64,000 bases of DNA. It comes from Prevotella sp. (GTDB lineage Bacteria > Bacteroidota > Bacteroidia > Bacteroidales > Bacteroidaceae). The stretch's first letter is position 1. Every line of letters starts with the position of its first letter. Below, in pieces: positions 10,528-18,740 of the stretch. The position numbers were made by a program, and so were the translations under genes. The stretch covers positions 1-64,000 of the forward strand of contig JAFVFY010000030.1 in the NCBI GenBank assembly GCA_017475265.1. Direction: 5' to 3'. The notes under the pieces are model-generated. The model saw nothing but the letters and a program-made list of their open reading frames with translations, was not told the origin of the DNA and searched no databases.

Positions 10528-11976
10528 ATGGAAACAGGAAAGATGATTGGCCGGGAACGGGAGAAAGCCGAGCTACAGCGCAGCATGGAGTCCGACCGCT
10601 CAGAATTTGTCATCGTTTACGGTCGGCGACGTGTCGGAAAGACATACCTTGTGGAGAATTTCTTCCATTCGCAATACGATTTCTCATACGTGGGAGGGCA
10701 CCGGCTCACCAAGGCCGGGCAGTTGCGAGGTTTTGCAAAAGCCCTGAAGAGATACGCACAAATGCGCCTCCAGCCGAAGTTCTCCGACTGGTTTGATGCC
10801 TTCGATGCCTTGGAGGAATATCTTGAAGGTCTGCCTGTAGGCCGTCGCAAGGTGGTTTTCATCGACGAGATGCCCTGGATTGACACACCACAGTCGGAAT
10901 TTGTCAACGCCCTTGAGATGTTCTGGAACGGATGGGCAGCCCGCCGAAACGACATCATGTTCGTGGCCACTGGTTCCTCAACATCGTGGATGGTGGACAA
11001 GCTGGTGGAGAACCAAGGAGGATTGCACGCACGTATCACCAATAATATATACGTGCGGCCTTTCACACTGCATGAGGTGGAAGAATACCTTCAAAGCCGC
11101 GGCGCCTCGTGGGACCGCTACCAGATTTTGCAGGCATATATGGTGATGGGTGGCATACCTTTCTACTACAGTCTGCTGAATGTCTCCGAAAGTCTGGTGC
11201 AGAATATCGACCGGCTGTTCTTCCGTCGCAACGGCGAGTTGCAGACCGAGTTCGAGGAACTGTATCACGCCCTCTTCATGCACGCCGAGAATTACACCCT
11301 GGTGGTGCGACTCCTTAGCAACACTCGTCAGGGCATGACCCGCGAAGAGCTGGCCAAGGCTACCGGGATGGCACCCACGATGCTGACGACAGTGCTGCGC
11401 AACCTGGAACGCTGCGACTTTGTGCTGCGCTATTCCATGTACGGCAACAAGAAGAAAGGTGCCATATATCGCCTCACAGACTTCTACACACTCTTCTATT
11501 ACCGCTTCATCAACGATTCCAACAGCCAGGACGAGCAGTGGTGGAGCCACAATTTCCAGTCGCACGCCGTGGAGGCTTGGCAGGGCTACTCCTTTGAGCT
11601 GATATGCCTGATGCACCTCAACCAGATAAAGCTCAAGCTTGGCATTTCGGGCATTTCGACAGCCGCCTCGACATGGAGATATGTGCCGCCGAAGAATGAC
11701 ACGGGAGAGAAGGGGGCTCAGATAGACCTGCTGATAGAACGGGCCGACAGAATCATCAACCTCTGTGAGATGAAATTCTCGATGAAGCCATACCGCCTCA
11801 GCGAGGACTACGAGCAGGCACTGCGCAACCGCATGGAGATATTCCAGGCAAAGACGAAGACCACGAAATCGCTGGTTCACACATTCGTCACCACCTTCGG
11901 CATTGTCAATGGTCAGCACCGCAGCATCGTGGGCAGCGAGGTGACGATGAACGACCTCTTTGCAGACAACCTGTAA
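10528..11976 (+). CDS. AAA-type ATPase with C-terminal DUF234 nuclease-like domain
   Basis: Predicted P-loop ATPase of the 'archaeal ATPase' group (Pfam ATPase_2) fused to DUF234, a family greatly expanded in Bacteroidota whose role is unknown. The Walker A motif is in YGRRRVGKTYL (about residues 31-41) and the Walker B in KVVFIDEMPW (about 110-119); a winged-helix region follows (about 260-320). Near the C-terminus 'GAQIDLLIERADRIINLCEMKF' contains D...ExK, the core of a PD-(D/E)XK nuclease fold. At 482 aa it is full length. The start at 10528 follows its promoter; an upstream ATG at 10477 would lie inside the -33 box. It is transcribed alone, ending in a short hairpin (11982-12008). Confidence 0.85.
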   Translation: METGKMIGREREKAELQRSMESDRSEFVIVYGRRRVGKTYLVENFFHSQYDFSYVGGHRLTKAGQLRGFAKALKRYAQMRLQPKFSDWFDAFDALEEYLEGLPVGRRKVVFIDEMPWIDTPQSEFVNALEMFWNGWAARRNDIMFVATGSSTSWMVDKLVENQGGLHARITNNIYVRPFTLHEVEEYLQSRGASWDRYQILQAYMVMGGIPFYYSLLNVSESLVQNIDRLFFRRNGELQTEFEELYHALFMHAENYTLVVRLLSNTRQGMTREELAKATGMAPTMLTTVLRNLERCDFVLRYSMYGNKKKGAIYRLTDFYTLFYYRFINDSNSQDEQWWSHNFQSHAVEAWQGYSFELICLMHLNQIKLKLGISGISTAASTWRYVPPKNDTGEKGAQIDLLIERADRIINLCEMKFSMKPYRLSEDYEQALRNRMEIFQAKTKTTKSLVHTFVTTFGIVNGQHRSIVGSEVTMNDLFADNL

Positions 11977-11981
11977 AAACA

Positions 11982-12008
11982 CGTGTGGACCAACAAGTAG
12001 CCCACACG
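11982..12008 (+). terminator. Hairpin after the ATPase gene
   Basis: Arms CGTGTGG (11982-11988) and CCACACG (12002-12008) with a 13-base loop, followed by ATTTTGC. It lies between convergent genes and may serve both; the T-tract is weak. Confidence 0.5.
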
Positions 12009-12036
12009 ATTTTGCGATTCATATCAATTCCTGCCA

Positions 12037-15000
12037 CTATTCCTCTGTTTCATTCAGCATCCTCGCCCGCGCCGCCATCTCGCTGATGATGGTGGCGATG
12101 TCGGCCACGTCCACCACGCCGTCGCTGTTTACGTCGGCCTGTGCAGACAAGACACCCGCGCTCCCAGCCATGACGCTGATAACGCTCGCGATGTCGGCCA
12201 CGTCGACGGTGCCGTCGAGGTTCACGTCGCCAATAACTTTGACCACCTCCACCACTTTGAAGGGTGTCTGCTCTGTCATGCTCAAGCCTAAGGAGTTCCA
12301 GAACGTGGTCTTCAGCTGATGGGTGCCGAGTGACAGCTCCGAGGCATCAAGCACGTATGAGAAATTCACCGTTCTCTCAGATGCCAAGGGGCCAGAGGCC
12401 ACCGTCTCGTCATCGACGACAATGCTGTAGGATGCCATCGTGGCATCGCCGGCATACAGCGACTTCACGATGACGGGTACCGAGGTAACTGCACCGACCA
12501 CTTTCTTGTCGCCGCTCACCGCACGGCAATAGAGGCGGTGGTGGCCGGGCGTGACATGATCCAAGTTGAGGTCGCTGATGAATTCATATTTCTGCCCGTC
12601 CAACGTTCCGCTCACCGTGCCGATGTTGTCACGGTCATCATCAAACCAGTATTCAATCTGATTGGCTATTCCTACTGGCCGTTTGAAGAACAGCGTTGTG
12701 GAGACAGGTGAACAGGAATATTCGCCGTCTGTCTGGATAGCCCGCATGTGAAGCTGATGTACGCCGACCGTCAGGGCTTTAGTGTCTATTTCGCTGTCTA
12801 TCACATCCTCTGTGCCATTCAGGGTAATAGTTTTATTGCCTGGCGTTTCGTCGTCGAACCAATACTCGAACCTGGCCAGCGTGCCTGCGTCACCTGCCGA
12901 GCCGTACAGACTTATTTTATTCGTTGCATTGCCGCTTACAATGGTCAGCGTATCGGTAAAATTGCCAGTGGACTTAGGCGAGAAAGAAACGATGACTGTC
13001 GTCGGCTCGTCTAAATACTTGGCGGGGATGTCTGTCTTGTTGATGGAGAACACACCGTCATTTTTGCCCGTAAAGAGTACTGCATCTTCCCTTAGCCGAT
13101 AGCCTTGCACCGTCAGCGTGCGGGTTGACACACCATGCGGTTTAGCGGTGAACTCCAGCCTATTGGTATTCACGGAGATAGCTGGAGGAGCCAGCACATT
13201 GCCCTCCAGATGGACAACCACATCGGCAGCATCAGTAGCAAATAAAGTAAGTGTGGCCGAGGTAGTGCCTACTTCCGTCGGTGACCAAGTTACAGTAATA
13301 TCCGTCCCGTTTTCCCCCACAACGATAGTGGGCTTGTCAATACTGAACACCCCATTCTCATCAGACAGAGTCGCTCTTACTGTTACATTACTTTCAACGT
13401 TTAGCATCTTTACTTTTATGGTCTTAGATATCGTTTCACCTACTTCTCCATGGAATACTATATTTGTAGTTGATGGTTCTATGGTAGGGGGATTCAATAT
13501 ATAGTTTAATCCAGCCAAAGCATCAATCTTACCATTCCCGAAACGATATGAATTGGCTCCTTGGACAAAATTATCAACAATGGATGTTCTCCACATGATA
13601 TCCTTCACCTTGCTCGTAGTCAATTGAAGACCTTTTTCCTTGGCTGCCTGCAACCATAATGCCACAATACCCGCAGCAACAGGCGTTGCCATTGAGGTAC
13701 CATTCATCGTTCCGTAAGGACTTGTTTTGCTTTTATTGATACGATACCCGTTATAATCATTATAAGTATCATCTATATACCCATCTTTATCATGAAAATG
13801 GTTTACAGCTGCTACCACCAATGTACCAGGAGCCGTTATCCAAGGATATATTTGACCCGTTGGACTTTGGCCGACGGTTGCAAAACCGGAAAAAGGAGCA
13901 ATATCCCCAGACCTGTATTCATCAGGCAACTGATGTTCATTTCCTTTATAGTCTTTTCCTTTAATTCGTGATACGTATGCGCCAATCGAAATAACATTTT
14001 CAATAGTTGCCTCATCGCCTACTGACATATCATCACTACCTGCTATCCAGTTGTGGTTTTCTGTAAGCAGATGATTGGTGAGATAGTCACTTTCTCCTGC
14101 CCATAAATCAAATGCGGAACTACCATTCACGGGAGATATTTCGAAAGCCAAAGAATAGTTTCCATTTGCTTTCATATCATCGGCATAAAGGACAACTCCT
14201 TGTTTTGTACCATAGTCATTATAATAAGCGGTAAGACTTCCAGAATAATAGTTTTCAATACCACCTATGGTATTATCCCAATTACCAATATTAACATCAG
14301 CCAATACTGCTCCTGTACTATTATTCAAGATGTACACATGACAGATAAAACCATTCTTGCAAGAACTTCTTGCCCAGGCTCCTAATATCGCTCCATTATA
14401 CGAATTTCCACCGCTGCTACTTCGGATAATGGCACCGATAGGATTATCGGCACTTGCATCGGCTAAGATATGCTTACCACCACCCTCCTTGCTTTTGTCT
14501 GCCTCGTTTCCTGCTGAAAACAAGCAGATACGGTTAGGCTTGTCATCAAAAAATTGATTACAAACCTCTGCTATCTTACCAGAAACTCCATCATGTGGAC
14601 CAACTTGATTACTATAACTGTTACTTACTACTAAAGGCATGTCCAAGTCATCTGTCCATTGGATTATTTGATAAAAAGCATTAGCAATATATGTGTTTTT
14701 TAAATCTTTTACTCCACAAAGGATTAAATCAGCCGCAGGAGCCATGCCACCATAAGTGGCATTTGCATGATTATCTGTCACAGTTACATTTGAACCATCA
14801 ATGATAATGCTTGAACCTCCAGCCGTAGATGCAGTATGAGTTCCGTGGTCTTTCAATGGATTATCAGTGAAATCTAAAGCCCAGCTTGAACCTCTCTCCA
14901 TTTCAGTAAGTTCTTCATTTATACCATCATACACGTATATACGAAGAATACGATTCTTTCCTTCCTTATCTTTAAAAGCAATATGACTGAAATCAATTCC

Positions 15001-15561
15001 TTCATCTATAACAGCGAGCAACACACCGCTGCCGTCAATTTTCTCGTCTATGCCTTCCCTAATCGTAAAAGTAGTATTCAATATATCGTCTACATTAGTG
15101 CGCTTCCGAGCCAAGTCTGTACAAGGCTTCATCAATGTAGCTACATCCAATTCTTTTACTTCATTCAGACTAGCAACCTCGTGCAGCTTATCTACAGGGA
15201 TGTTTGCGGTGATAAGTCCGTTCTTGAACCTGCACTGAACCTGCACGCCAAGAGCTTCGATGGCACTGGTGTTATTGCTGTCGTCGAGACGGATGAAAGC
15301 AGAGATGTAGGCCCGGCCATTGATGGTGTCAGGGGCGGCATAAATACGACCTTCGTTCTTGCTGCGCCGCATGACAGGCTGCTCACCCCTCGCCCTTCGA
15401 GCCTTCAAGCATTCCGCCTGCTTGGCAGGGTCGAAGCCACCGTCGTTCAGTTCCTTGAGGAACATCTTGGTGGTCAGCGACAGCTTGCGGCTATTGTCGT
15501 CTTGAGCAAATGACAGCGAACAAACCGTTGCCATCGCTATAATAAACACTAACCTTTTCAT
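12037..15561 (-). CDS. Secreted subtilisin-like (S8) serine peptidase with dockerin-like C-terminus
   Basis: Large secreted protease of 1174 aa. A Sec signal peptide (MKRLVFIIAMATVCSLSFA) precedes a propeptide-like region. The S8 triad is visible: Asp in LLAVIDEGIDFSH (about 177), His in DHGTHTAST (about 239) and Ser in NGTSMATPVAAG (about 619). Two Ig-like/choice-of-anchor-like domains follow (about 690-880) and two repeated segments (about 885-1050, each with 'EYWFDD'). The end (about 1107-1165) has two EF-hand-like units, DVNLDGTVDVADIA and DVNSDGVVDVADIA, typical of dockerin type I repeats. In Bacteroidota such domains need not mean a cellulosome. It starts one base after the stop of the beta-helix gene, so the two are translationally linked. 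Confidence 0.9.
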   Translation of the reverse strand: MKRLVFIIAMATVCSLSFAQDDNSRKLSLTTKMFLKELNDGGFDPAKQAECLKARRARGEQPVMRRSKNEGRIYAAPDTINGRAYISAFIRLDDSNNTSAIEALGVQVQCRFKNGLITANIPVDKLHEVASLNEVKELDVATLMKPCTDLARKRTNVDDILNTTFTIREGIDEKIDGSGVLLAVIDEGIDFSHIAFKDKEGKNRILRIYVYDGINEELTEMERGSSWALDFTDNPLKDHGTHTASTAGGSSIIIDGSNVTVTDNHANATYGGMAPAADLILCGVKDLKNTYIANAFYQIIQWTDDLDMPLVVSNSYSNQVGPHDGVSGKIAEVCNQFFDDKPNRICLFSAGNEADKSKEGGGKHILADASADNPIGAIIRSSSGGNSYNGAILGAWARSSCKNGFICHVYILNNSTGAVLADVNIGNWDNTIGGIENYYSGSLTAYYNDYGTKQGVVLYADDMKANGNYSLAFEISPVNGSSAFDLWAGESDYLTNHLLTENHNWIAGSDDMSVGDEATIENVISIGAYVSRIKGKDYKGNEHQLPDEYRSGDIAPFSGFATVGQSPTGQIYPWITAPGTLVVAAVNHFHDKDGYIDDTYNDYNGYRINKSKTSPYGTMNGTSMATPVAAGIVALWLQAAKEKGLQLTTSKVKDIMWRTSIVDNFVQGANSYRFGNGKIDALAGLNYILNPPTIEPSTTNIVFHGEVGETISKTIKVKMLNVESNVTVRATLSDENGVFSIDKPTIVVGENGTDITVTWSPTEVGTTSATLTLFATDAADVVVHLEGNVLAPPAISVNTNRLEFTAKPHGVSTRTLTVQGYRLREDAVLFTGKNDGVFSINKTDIPAKYLDEPTTVIVSFSPKSTGNFTDTLTIVSGNATNKISLYGSAGDAGTLARFEYWFDDETPGNKTITLNGTEDVIDSEIDTKALTVGVHQLHMRAIQTDGEYSCSPVSTTLFFKRPVGIANQIEYWFDDDRDNIGTVSGTLDGQKYEFISDLNLDHVTPGHHRLYCRAVSGDKKVVGAVTSVPVIVKSLYAGDATMASYSIVVDDETVASGPLASERTVNFSYVLDASELSLGTHQLKTTFWNSLGLSMTEQTPFKVVEVVKVIGDVNLDGTVDVADIASVISVMAGSAGVLSAQADVNSDGVVDVADIATIISEMAARARMLNETEE

Positions 15562-15562
15562 T

Positions 15563-16573
15563 TTACTTAGCGTTTACGGTTACTTGTATATGTAGTTTAC
15601 CAGAAGCGTCAGTCTCTCCTGGAATGTATTTAGAAGAGATATAAGGTACGGGAGGCATCTGACCATCGTCAAAGCCTGTGCCAGCATAGATGCCACACAG
15701 GGACTCGTATTGCTGATAAGCTTCTTTGAAATGAAAGTTGGAGGAAGGGGAGATTATCCAATTGTTGTAATTGTTGAATAAATCTGAAGGTGTAGCTTCT
15801 ATAGTTGCGACGTCATTCTCATTGGTATAAAAGAATGCACGCTCTGCACAACAATATAAATTTGTTATATTTTGGTTTCCGCTATTAGGAGTAAGCCAAT
15901 AATTTAATAAAAGTTTATCATAACTTCCATAAAAAATGTTCCCATCAAATATGGTATCATATACAGAGGAAATTGCACAATCGTAATCGTTTGGACCATT
16001 CATAGGTCCAAGAATACAATTATTTTGTATTATGCCCATTTTTACATTTTTTATTCGATGAGTTATATTATTTTTAAGAGTAACAACAGAACCTCCAAAA
16101 TTGCATAGTGATCTTATATAATTCTGATTGATAAAAGTTCCTGTTACAGCAGCACTCTTAACCTGCACACTATTCAAGTTACAACACTTTATAAAAATGT
16201 CGTTAACTTCAGCATTTCCATCGCCAATATTTATATTGCCAGTAATATAGCATCCCATCACCGCGCTACCACTACTTCCCTCGTTGAAGAAGAGATTGCC
16301 TGAAATAGTAGTATTTCCGTCGGCATTTGCTCCTTTCACCTTATGCCCAATACCAATAATGGTCAGCTTCTTTGTAATTTTTACACTATCTGCAATGGAG
16401 AAACCTCCGCCGGGCAGATAGACAACGCTACCACCAGACGCCCCCTCAATAGCTTCTTGTAAGGTTCGATACATGCTTGTTGTACCATCTTCAGCTACTA
16501 CTGAAATCTGTTGTGCCTGTACGGCCACGGTTGCCAAAAGAGCAACCAACATAAAGAAAAACTTTCTTTTCAT
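15563..16573 (-). CDS. Secreted beta-helix-like protein
   Basis: Exported 336-aa protein with a clear signal peptide (MKRKFFFMLVALLATVAVQA). Residues about 35-300 show short hydrophobic turns with G/N spacing (for example 'TTISGNLFFNEGSSGSAVMG', 'GNINIGDGNAEVNDIFIKC'), as in right-handed parallel beta-helices of the pectate-lyase type, but no catalytic residues were recognised. A short beta-rich tail (SGKLHIQVTVNAK) ends it without the tail motif seen in other secreted proteins here. It lies 1 bp upstream of the subtilase gene; both would be made from one mRNA. It may be the substrate, partner or anchor of the protease; that is inference. The 256-bp leader upstream is strongly structured. Confidence 0.7.
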   Translation of the reverse strand: MKRKFFFMLVALLATVAVQAQQISVVAEDGTTSMYRTLQEAIEGASGGSVVYLPGGGFSIADSVKITKKLTIIGIGHKVKGANADGNTTISGNLFFNEGSSGSAVMGCYITGNINIGDGNAEVNDIFIKCCNLNSVQVKSAAVTGTFINQNYIRSLCNFGGSVVTLKNNITHRIKNVKMGIIQNNCILGPMNGPNDYDCAISSVYDTIFDGNIFYGSYDKLLLNYWLTPNSGNQNITNLYCCAERAFFYTNENDVATIEATPSDLFNNYNNWIISPSSNFHFKEAYQQYESLCGIYAGTGFDDGQMPPVPYISSKYIPGETDASGKLHIQVTVNAK

Positions 16574-16616
16574 ACTAATCTTGTTTTAAGTTGTTAATAA
16601 TAAAAATGACCTATCT

Positions 16617-16820
16617 CCACGGCAGAAGCGCGGGACTGCTTTGCCAGTTCCGAATGGAGGTCGTAGGAAAAACCTTAAATGTGAAATTGGGTCTACAGCC
16701 CCACGCATATAGCGTGGATGCCGTTGTGCCCTCTTGCACATTTGAATGAAAGTTTCCTACGTTTCCATTCGCAAGGTTGGTGCATAACGCTCCTTCTGCC
16801 GACGGGTTCTTCCCGCTTCG
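16617..16820 (-). ncRNA. Structured RNA candidate: 6S-like hairpin or structured 5' leader
   Basis: Downstream of a promoter (TAATTTTG at 16832-16825, TTTG at 16855-16852) lies about 200 nt with nested complementarity. The outer stem GGCAGAAG (16621-16628) pairs with 16793-16800. After a bubble of roughly 21 nt per side, CGAATGGA (16651-16658) pairs with 16764-16771 and CGTAGGAAA (16662-16670) with 16753-16761. Inside, AAATGTG (16677-16683) pairs with 16737-16743, and CCACGC (16701-16706) with 16712-16717 around loop ATATA. A closing stem, a large central bubble and a long apical stem resemble 6S RNA. A T-rich run follows the outer stem. The beta-helix gene starts 44 nt further on, so it may instead be a structured leader of that operon. 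All pairings were read by eye. Confidence 0.55.
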
Positions 16821-16824
16821 GCTG

Positions 16825-17055
16825 CAAAATTACACAAAAAAGCCGAAAGCGCAAAACTTTCGGCGGGAAATGTTCGACAATTATTATAATATGTGGATGA
16901 AATTATGCAAATTATGGCCGCTCGAACTTTGTTCGCTTGCGTAGAGGAACGGAGCAAGAATTCGTTTCCAAAGAAAAAGAAAAATCGGACACTTCAATAT
17001 CCTTATATCGGGCTGGCACGGATCCTGTCCCTACATTGCTTCTGTGTCTATGTCA
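16825..17055 (-). repeat. Promoter-bearing repeat, copy 1 (with a ~43-bp insertion)
   Basis: First of three related copies. It carries -7 TAATTTTG (16832-16825), -33 TTTG (16855-16852, spacing 19) and a hairpin with arms CCGAAAG (16843-16849) and CTTTCGG (16857-16863) whose loop holds the -33 box. Homology with copy 2 extends to the GTGTCTATGTC near 17055. Within it, about 16917-16960 (GCTCGAACTTTGTTCGCTTGCG and onward to AGCAAGAA) is absent from copy 2, and a GGGCTGGCAC...CCCTAC element occupies 17010-17034. Confidence 0.75.
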
Positions 17056-17109
17056 TGTCTTTTATCGTTTAGAGGGTTAGTATTATTTGTTATTTTGCGG
17101 ATATAGAGA

Positions 17110-17406
17110 CTAACGTTTCTTTCCCTTTTCGAAAAGGTCAACGTGGGTGCCGGTACGTTCTAATGAGATAATCCTCAAAGTTTCACGCTTATCATAAATG
17201 AGAAGCCAGTCGGGTTCTATATGACATTCACGGTATCCTTTATAGTCACCCTTGAGAGGATGGTCCCGGCAACGCTCAGGCAGAGGCTGTTCCTGTTTCA
17301 GCAACTTGACGACCTCCAGAAGTTTTTCAACGTCAAGTCCTCTGCTGACAGCAAGCCTGACATCCTTTTCATACCTCTTTGAGGTTTTTATCTCATACCG
17401 TTTCAT
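17110..17406 (-). CDS. yafQ: YafQ-type mRNA interferase toxin (RelE/ParE superfamily)
   Basis: Ribosome-dependent endoribonuclease toxin of a type II module. At 98 aa it matches YafQ, and all active-site residues known from the E. coli protein are present: His in RDHPL, His-Asp-Trp in CHIEPDWLLIY, His in GTHVDLF and the terminal Phe. The start overlaps the stop of the antitoxin gene by 4 bases (ATGA type), so translation is coupled and antitoxin is made first. The toxin appears intact, which implies that the antitoxin upstream is functional. Confidence 0.92.
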   Translation of the reverse strand: MKRYEIKTSKRYEKDVRLAVSRGLDVEKLLEVVKLLKQEQPLPERCRDHPLKGDYKGYRECHIEPDWLLIYDKRETLRIISLERTGTHVDLFEKGKKR

Positions 17407-17687
17407 AACGAACGCATGGCTTTTTCAAAGTCCTCGAATGTCTCGTAGGTTGTTACGCCTATGCCTTTGCGTGTCTCTTCAATAGCTTTCATTGTCTCCT
17501 CATTGAGATAATCACCTGTTTCCGGGTCATAAAGGCGAGGCTTCTTAGATATCTTCGGCTGGCTGACCTTGGTAACGCCGCGAAGCATGCTGATGGCTTT
17601 CTTTATGTCGCGTACCATCGACATGTCCTCAATATTGACGGTGAGCACTCCTGGCCGGAGTGGCTGAGTAGTGGAAGGTGTAATCAT
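17403..17687 (-). CDS. Antitoxin of the YafQ module
   Basis: A 94-aa protein beginning MITPSTTQPLRPGV; the ATG at 17687 was chosen because an ATG at 17726 would lie upstream of the promoter. It should bind and inhibit the YafQ toxin encoded just downstream. It differs from DinJ: no clear ribbon-helix-helix N-terminus is seen. A central basic segment (KVSQPKISKKPRLYDPETG) and a C-terminal helical stretch likely to wrap the toxin (TMKAIEETRKGIGVTTYETFEDFEKAM) stand out. Promoter elements TATTTTTG (17723-17716) and TTTG (17746-17743) lie in the repeat immediately upstream, so the repeat sets its expression. Confidence 0.8.
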   Translation of the reverse strand: MITPSTTQPLRPGVLTVNIEDMSMVRDIKKAISMLRGVTKVSQPKISKKPRLYDPETGDYLNEETMKAIEETRKGIGVTTYETFEDFEKAMRSL

Positions 17688-17715
17688 ATTCTTTGTCTGT
17701 TTTACAATTCGGCGG

Positions 17716-17937
17716 CAAAAATACACAAAAAAGCCGAAAGCGCAAAACTTTCGGCGGGAAATGTTCGACGATTATAATAATTTGTGGATAGAATTATTCA
17801 AATTATGGTAATTCATTTCCAAAGAACAAGAAAAGGCGGACGCTCCAATATCCTTATGTCGGGCTGGCCGGGGATTGCAAATCCCCTCGAACACCTGCCC
17901 CTACATTGCTTCTACATTGCTTCTGTGTCTATGTCAA
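17716..17937 (-). repeat. Promoter-bearing repeat, copy 2 (upstream of the YafQ module)
   Basis: It carries -7 TATTTTTG (17723-17716) and -33 TTTG (17746-17743) with spacing 19, and hairpin arms CCGAAAG (17734-17740) and CTTTCGG (17748-17754). Homology with copy 1 continues to about 17937. It lacks the ~43-bp insertion of copy 1 but has a longer palindromic unit (17861-17904, with a GGGGATTGCAAATCCCC core) where copy 1 has the short version, and a duplicated CTACATTGCTT. Confidence 0.8.
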
Positions 17938-17959
17938 ACGCATTGCGGTGTTAATGGGG

Positions 17960-18322
17960 TTACACATTATTATTGGATTCAATTTCTTCCAAGAAATAGA
18001 CTATCTTTTCACAAATAGATGGAAGGTCTATGGCTATAGCTTCCCATACAAGATCTTCTTCAACATTGTGGTATCAATGAATCAGGAAGTTCCGCATATT
18101 AGTAATCTGCCGCCACTGCATATCAGAATGAGTCTCACGGAACTCGAACGTCAACATATTTGCCGCCTCACCTATAATCATAATGTTGTAGATAACGGCA
18201 TGGTAAGACTTCTTATCGGCAAGGAATGCCTCCTTTTCTCGTCCATCCACATATTGGAATATCGTGTCTATGGCCTGCAAAATATCCTTCAGGCGTTTCG
18301 GATCATTACGCTGCTCTCTCAT
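17960..18322 (-). pseudogene. hepT: HepT-like toxin gene interrupted by a nonsense codon in the active site
   Basis: HepT (DUF86) is an HEPN RNase toxin paired with a MntA nucleotidyltransferase. The frame from ATG 18322 reads MREQRNDPKRLKDILQA... and contains 'GEAANMLTFEFRETH' and 'ITNMRNFLIH', then TGA at 18076-18074. The same frame continues without other stops through YHNVEEDLVWEAIAIDLP to TAA at 17962-17960, 120 codons in total, the normal family length. The catalytic motif of HepT is R-x4-H-x-Y; here it reads R-N-F-L-I-H-stop-Y, so the stop replaces exactly the variable position. One base change (for example GGA to TGA) would explain it. The product would lack the modified Tyr and the C-terminal helix. 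The start overlaps mntA by 17 bp. Confidence 0.85.
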
Positions 18323-18605
18323 AAATGAGTATTTTGTCGTGGTCAGCACTTTCGCGGGCAAAGGGCATTAGACCACCCTCGGTTATCAAGTCTACTTCAC
18401 AACCCAGAAGTTCCTTCAAGTCTTCATACATTCCACTTAATGTGAAGAGACTGAAATGCTGCGACTTGTCAGGAAGAATCAGTATGTCTATGTCTGAGTC
18501 CTCACGTTGTTCTCCTCTCGAATACGAGCCAAAAATCCAAGCCTTCAAAACGGGTTGCGTTTTGAAGTACTCGGCAATCTGTTGGGTCATCATTTGTGCG
18601 CTCAT
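18306..18605 (-). CDS. mntA: MntA-like nucleotidyltransferase antitoxin
   Basis: Minimal nucleotidyltransferase of 99 aa with the signature GSYSRGEQREDSDIDIL, that is GS-x10-DxD, in residues about 27-43. In characterised modules MntA inactivates HepT by adding AMP to the Tyr of R-x4-H-x-Y. The downstream hepT overlaps it by 17 bp but is cut by a nonsense codon at that very motif, so this antitoxin may now lack a target. The third copy of the promoter repeat (TAATTTTG 18638-18631; TTTG 18661-18658) lies 26 bp upstream of its ATG. Confidence 0.88.
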   Translation of the reverse strand: MSAQMMTQQIAEYFKTQPVLKAWIFGSYSRGEQREDSDIDILILPDKSQHFSLFTLSGMYEDLKELLGCEVDLITEGGLMPFARESADHDKILIYERAA

Positions 18606-18630
18606 CGTTGTTTGGTTTGCATTCCGTTGG

Positions 18631-18720
18631 CAAAATTACACAAAAAAGCCGAAAGCGCAAAACTTTCGGCTGGCAATTTTCAAAAATTATTACAATTTGT
18701 GGATGAATTTGTGGATGATT
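18631..18720 (-). repeat. Promoter-bearing repeat, copy 3 (upstream of mntA)
   Basis: It carries -7 TAATTTTG (18638-18631) and -33 TTTG (18661-18658), spacing 19, with hairpin arms CCGAAAG (18649-18655) and CTTTCGG (18663-18669). It is shorter than copies 1 and 2 and diverges after about 18700, passing into GATTATCCGCAATCAGGTGAC, a sequence that recurs almost exactly at about 32803-32823. Confidence 0.75.
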
Positions 18721-18740
18721 ATCCGCAATCAGGTGACTAA

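Noticed and set aside
12037-12250. Cellulosome membership of the subtilase from its dockerin-like repeats
   Set aside because: Dockerin-like EF-hand repeats are common at the C-termini of Bacteroidota exported proteins. No cohesin or scaffoldin is visible, so a cellulosome is not claimed.
17906-18328. Plus-strand open frame of 140 codons across the mntA/hepT region
   Set aside because: The opposite strand encodes the MntA and HepT families with their signature motifs; this frame has none.
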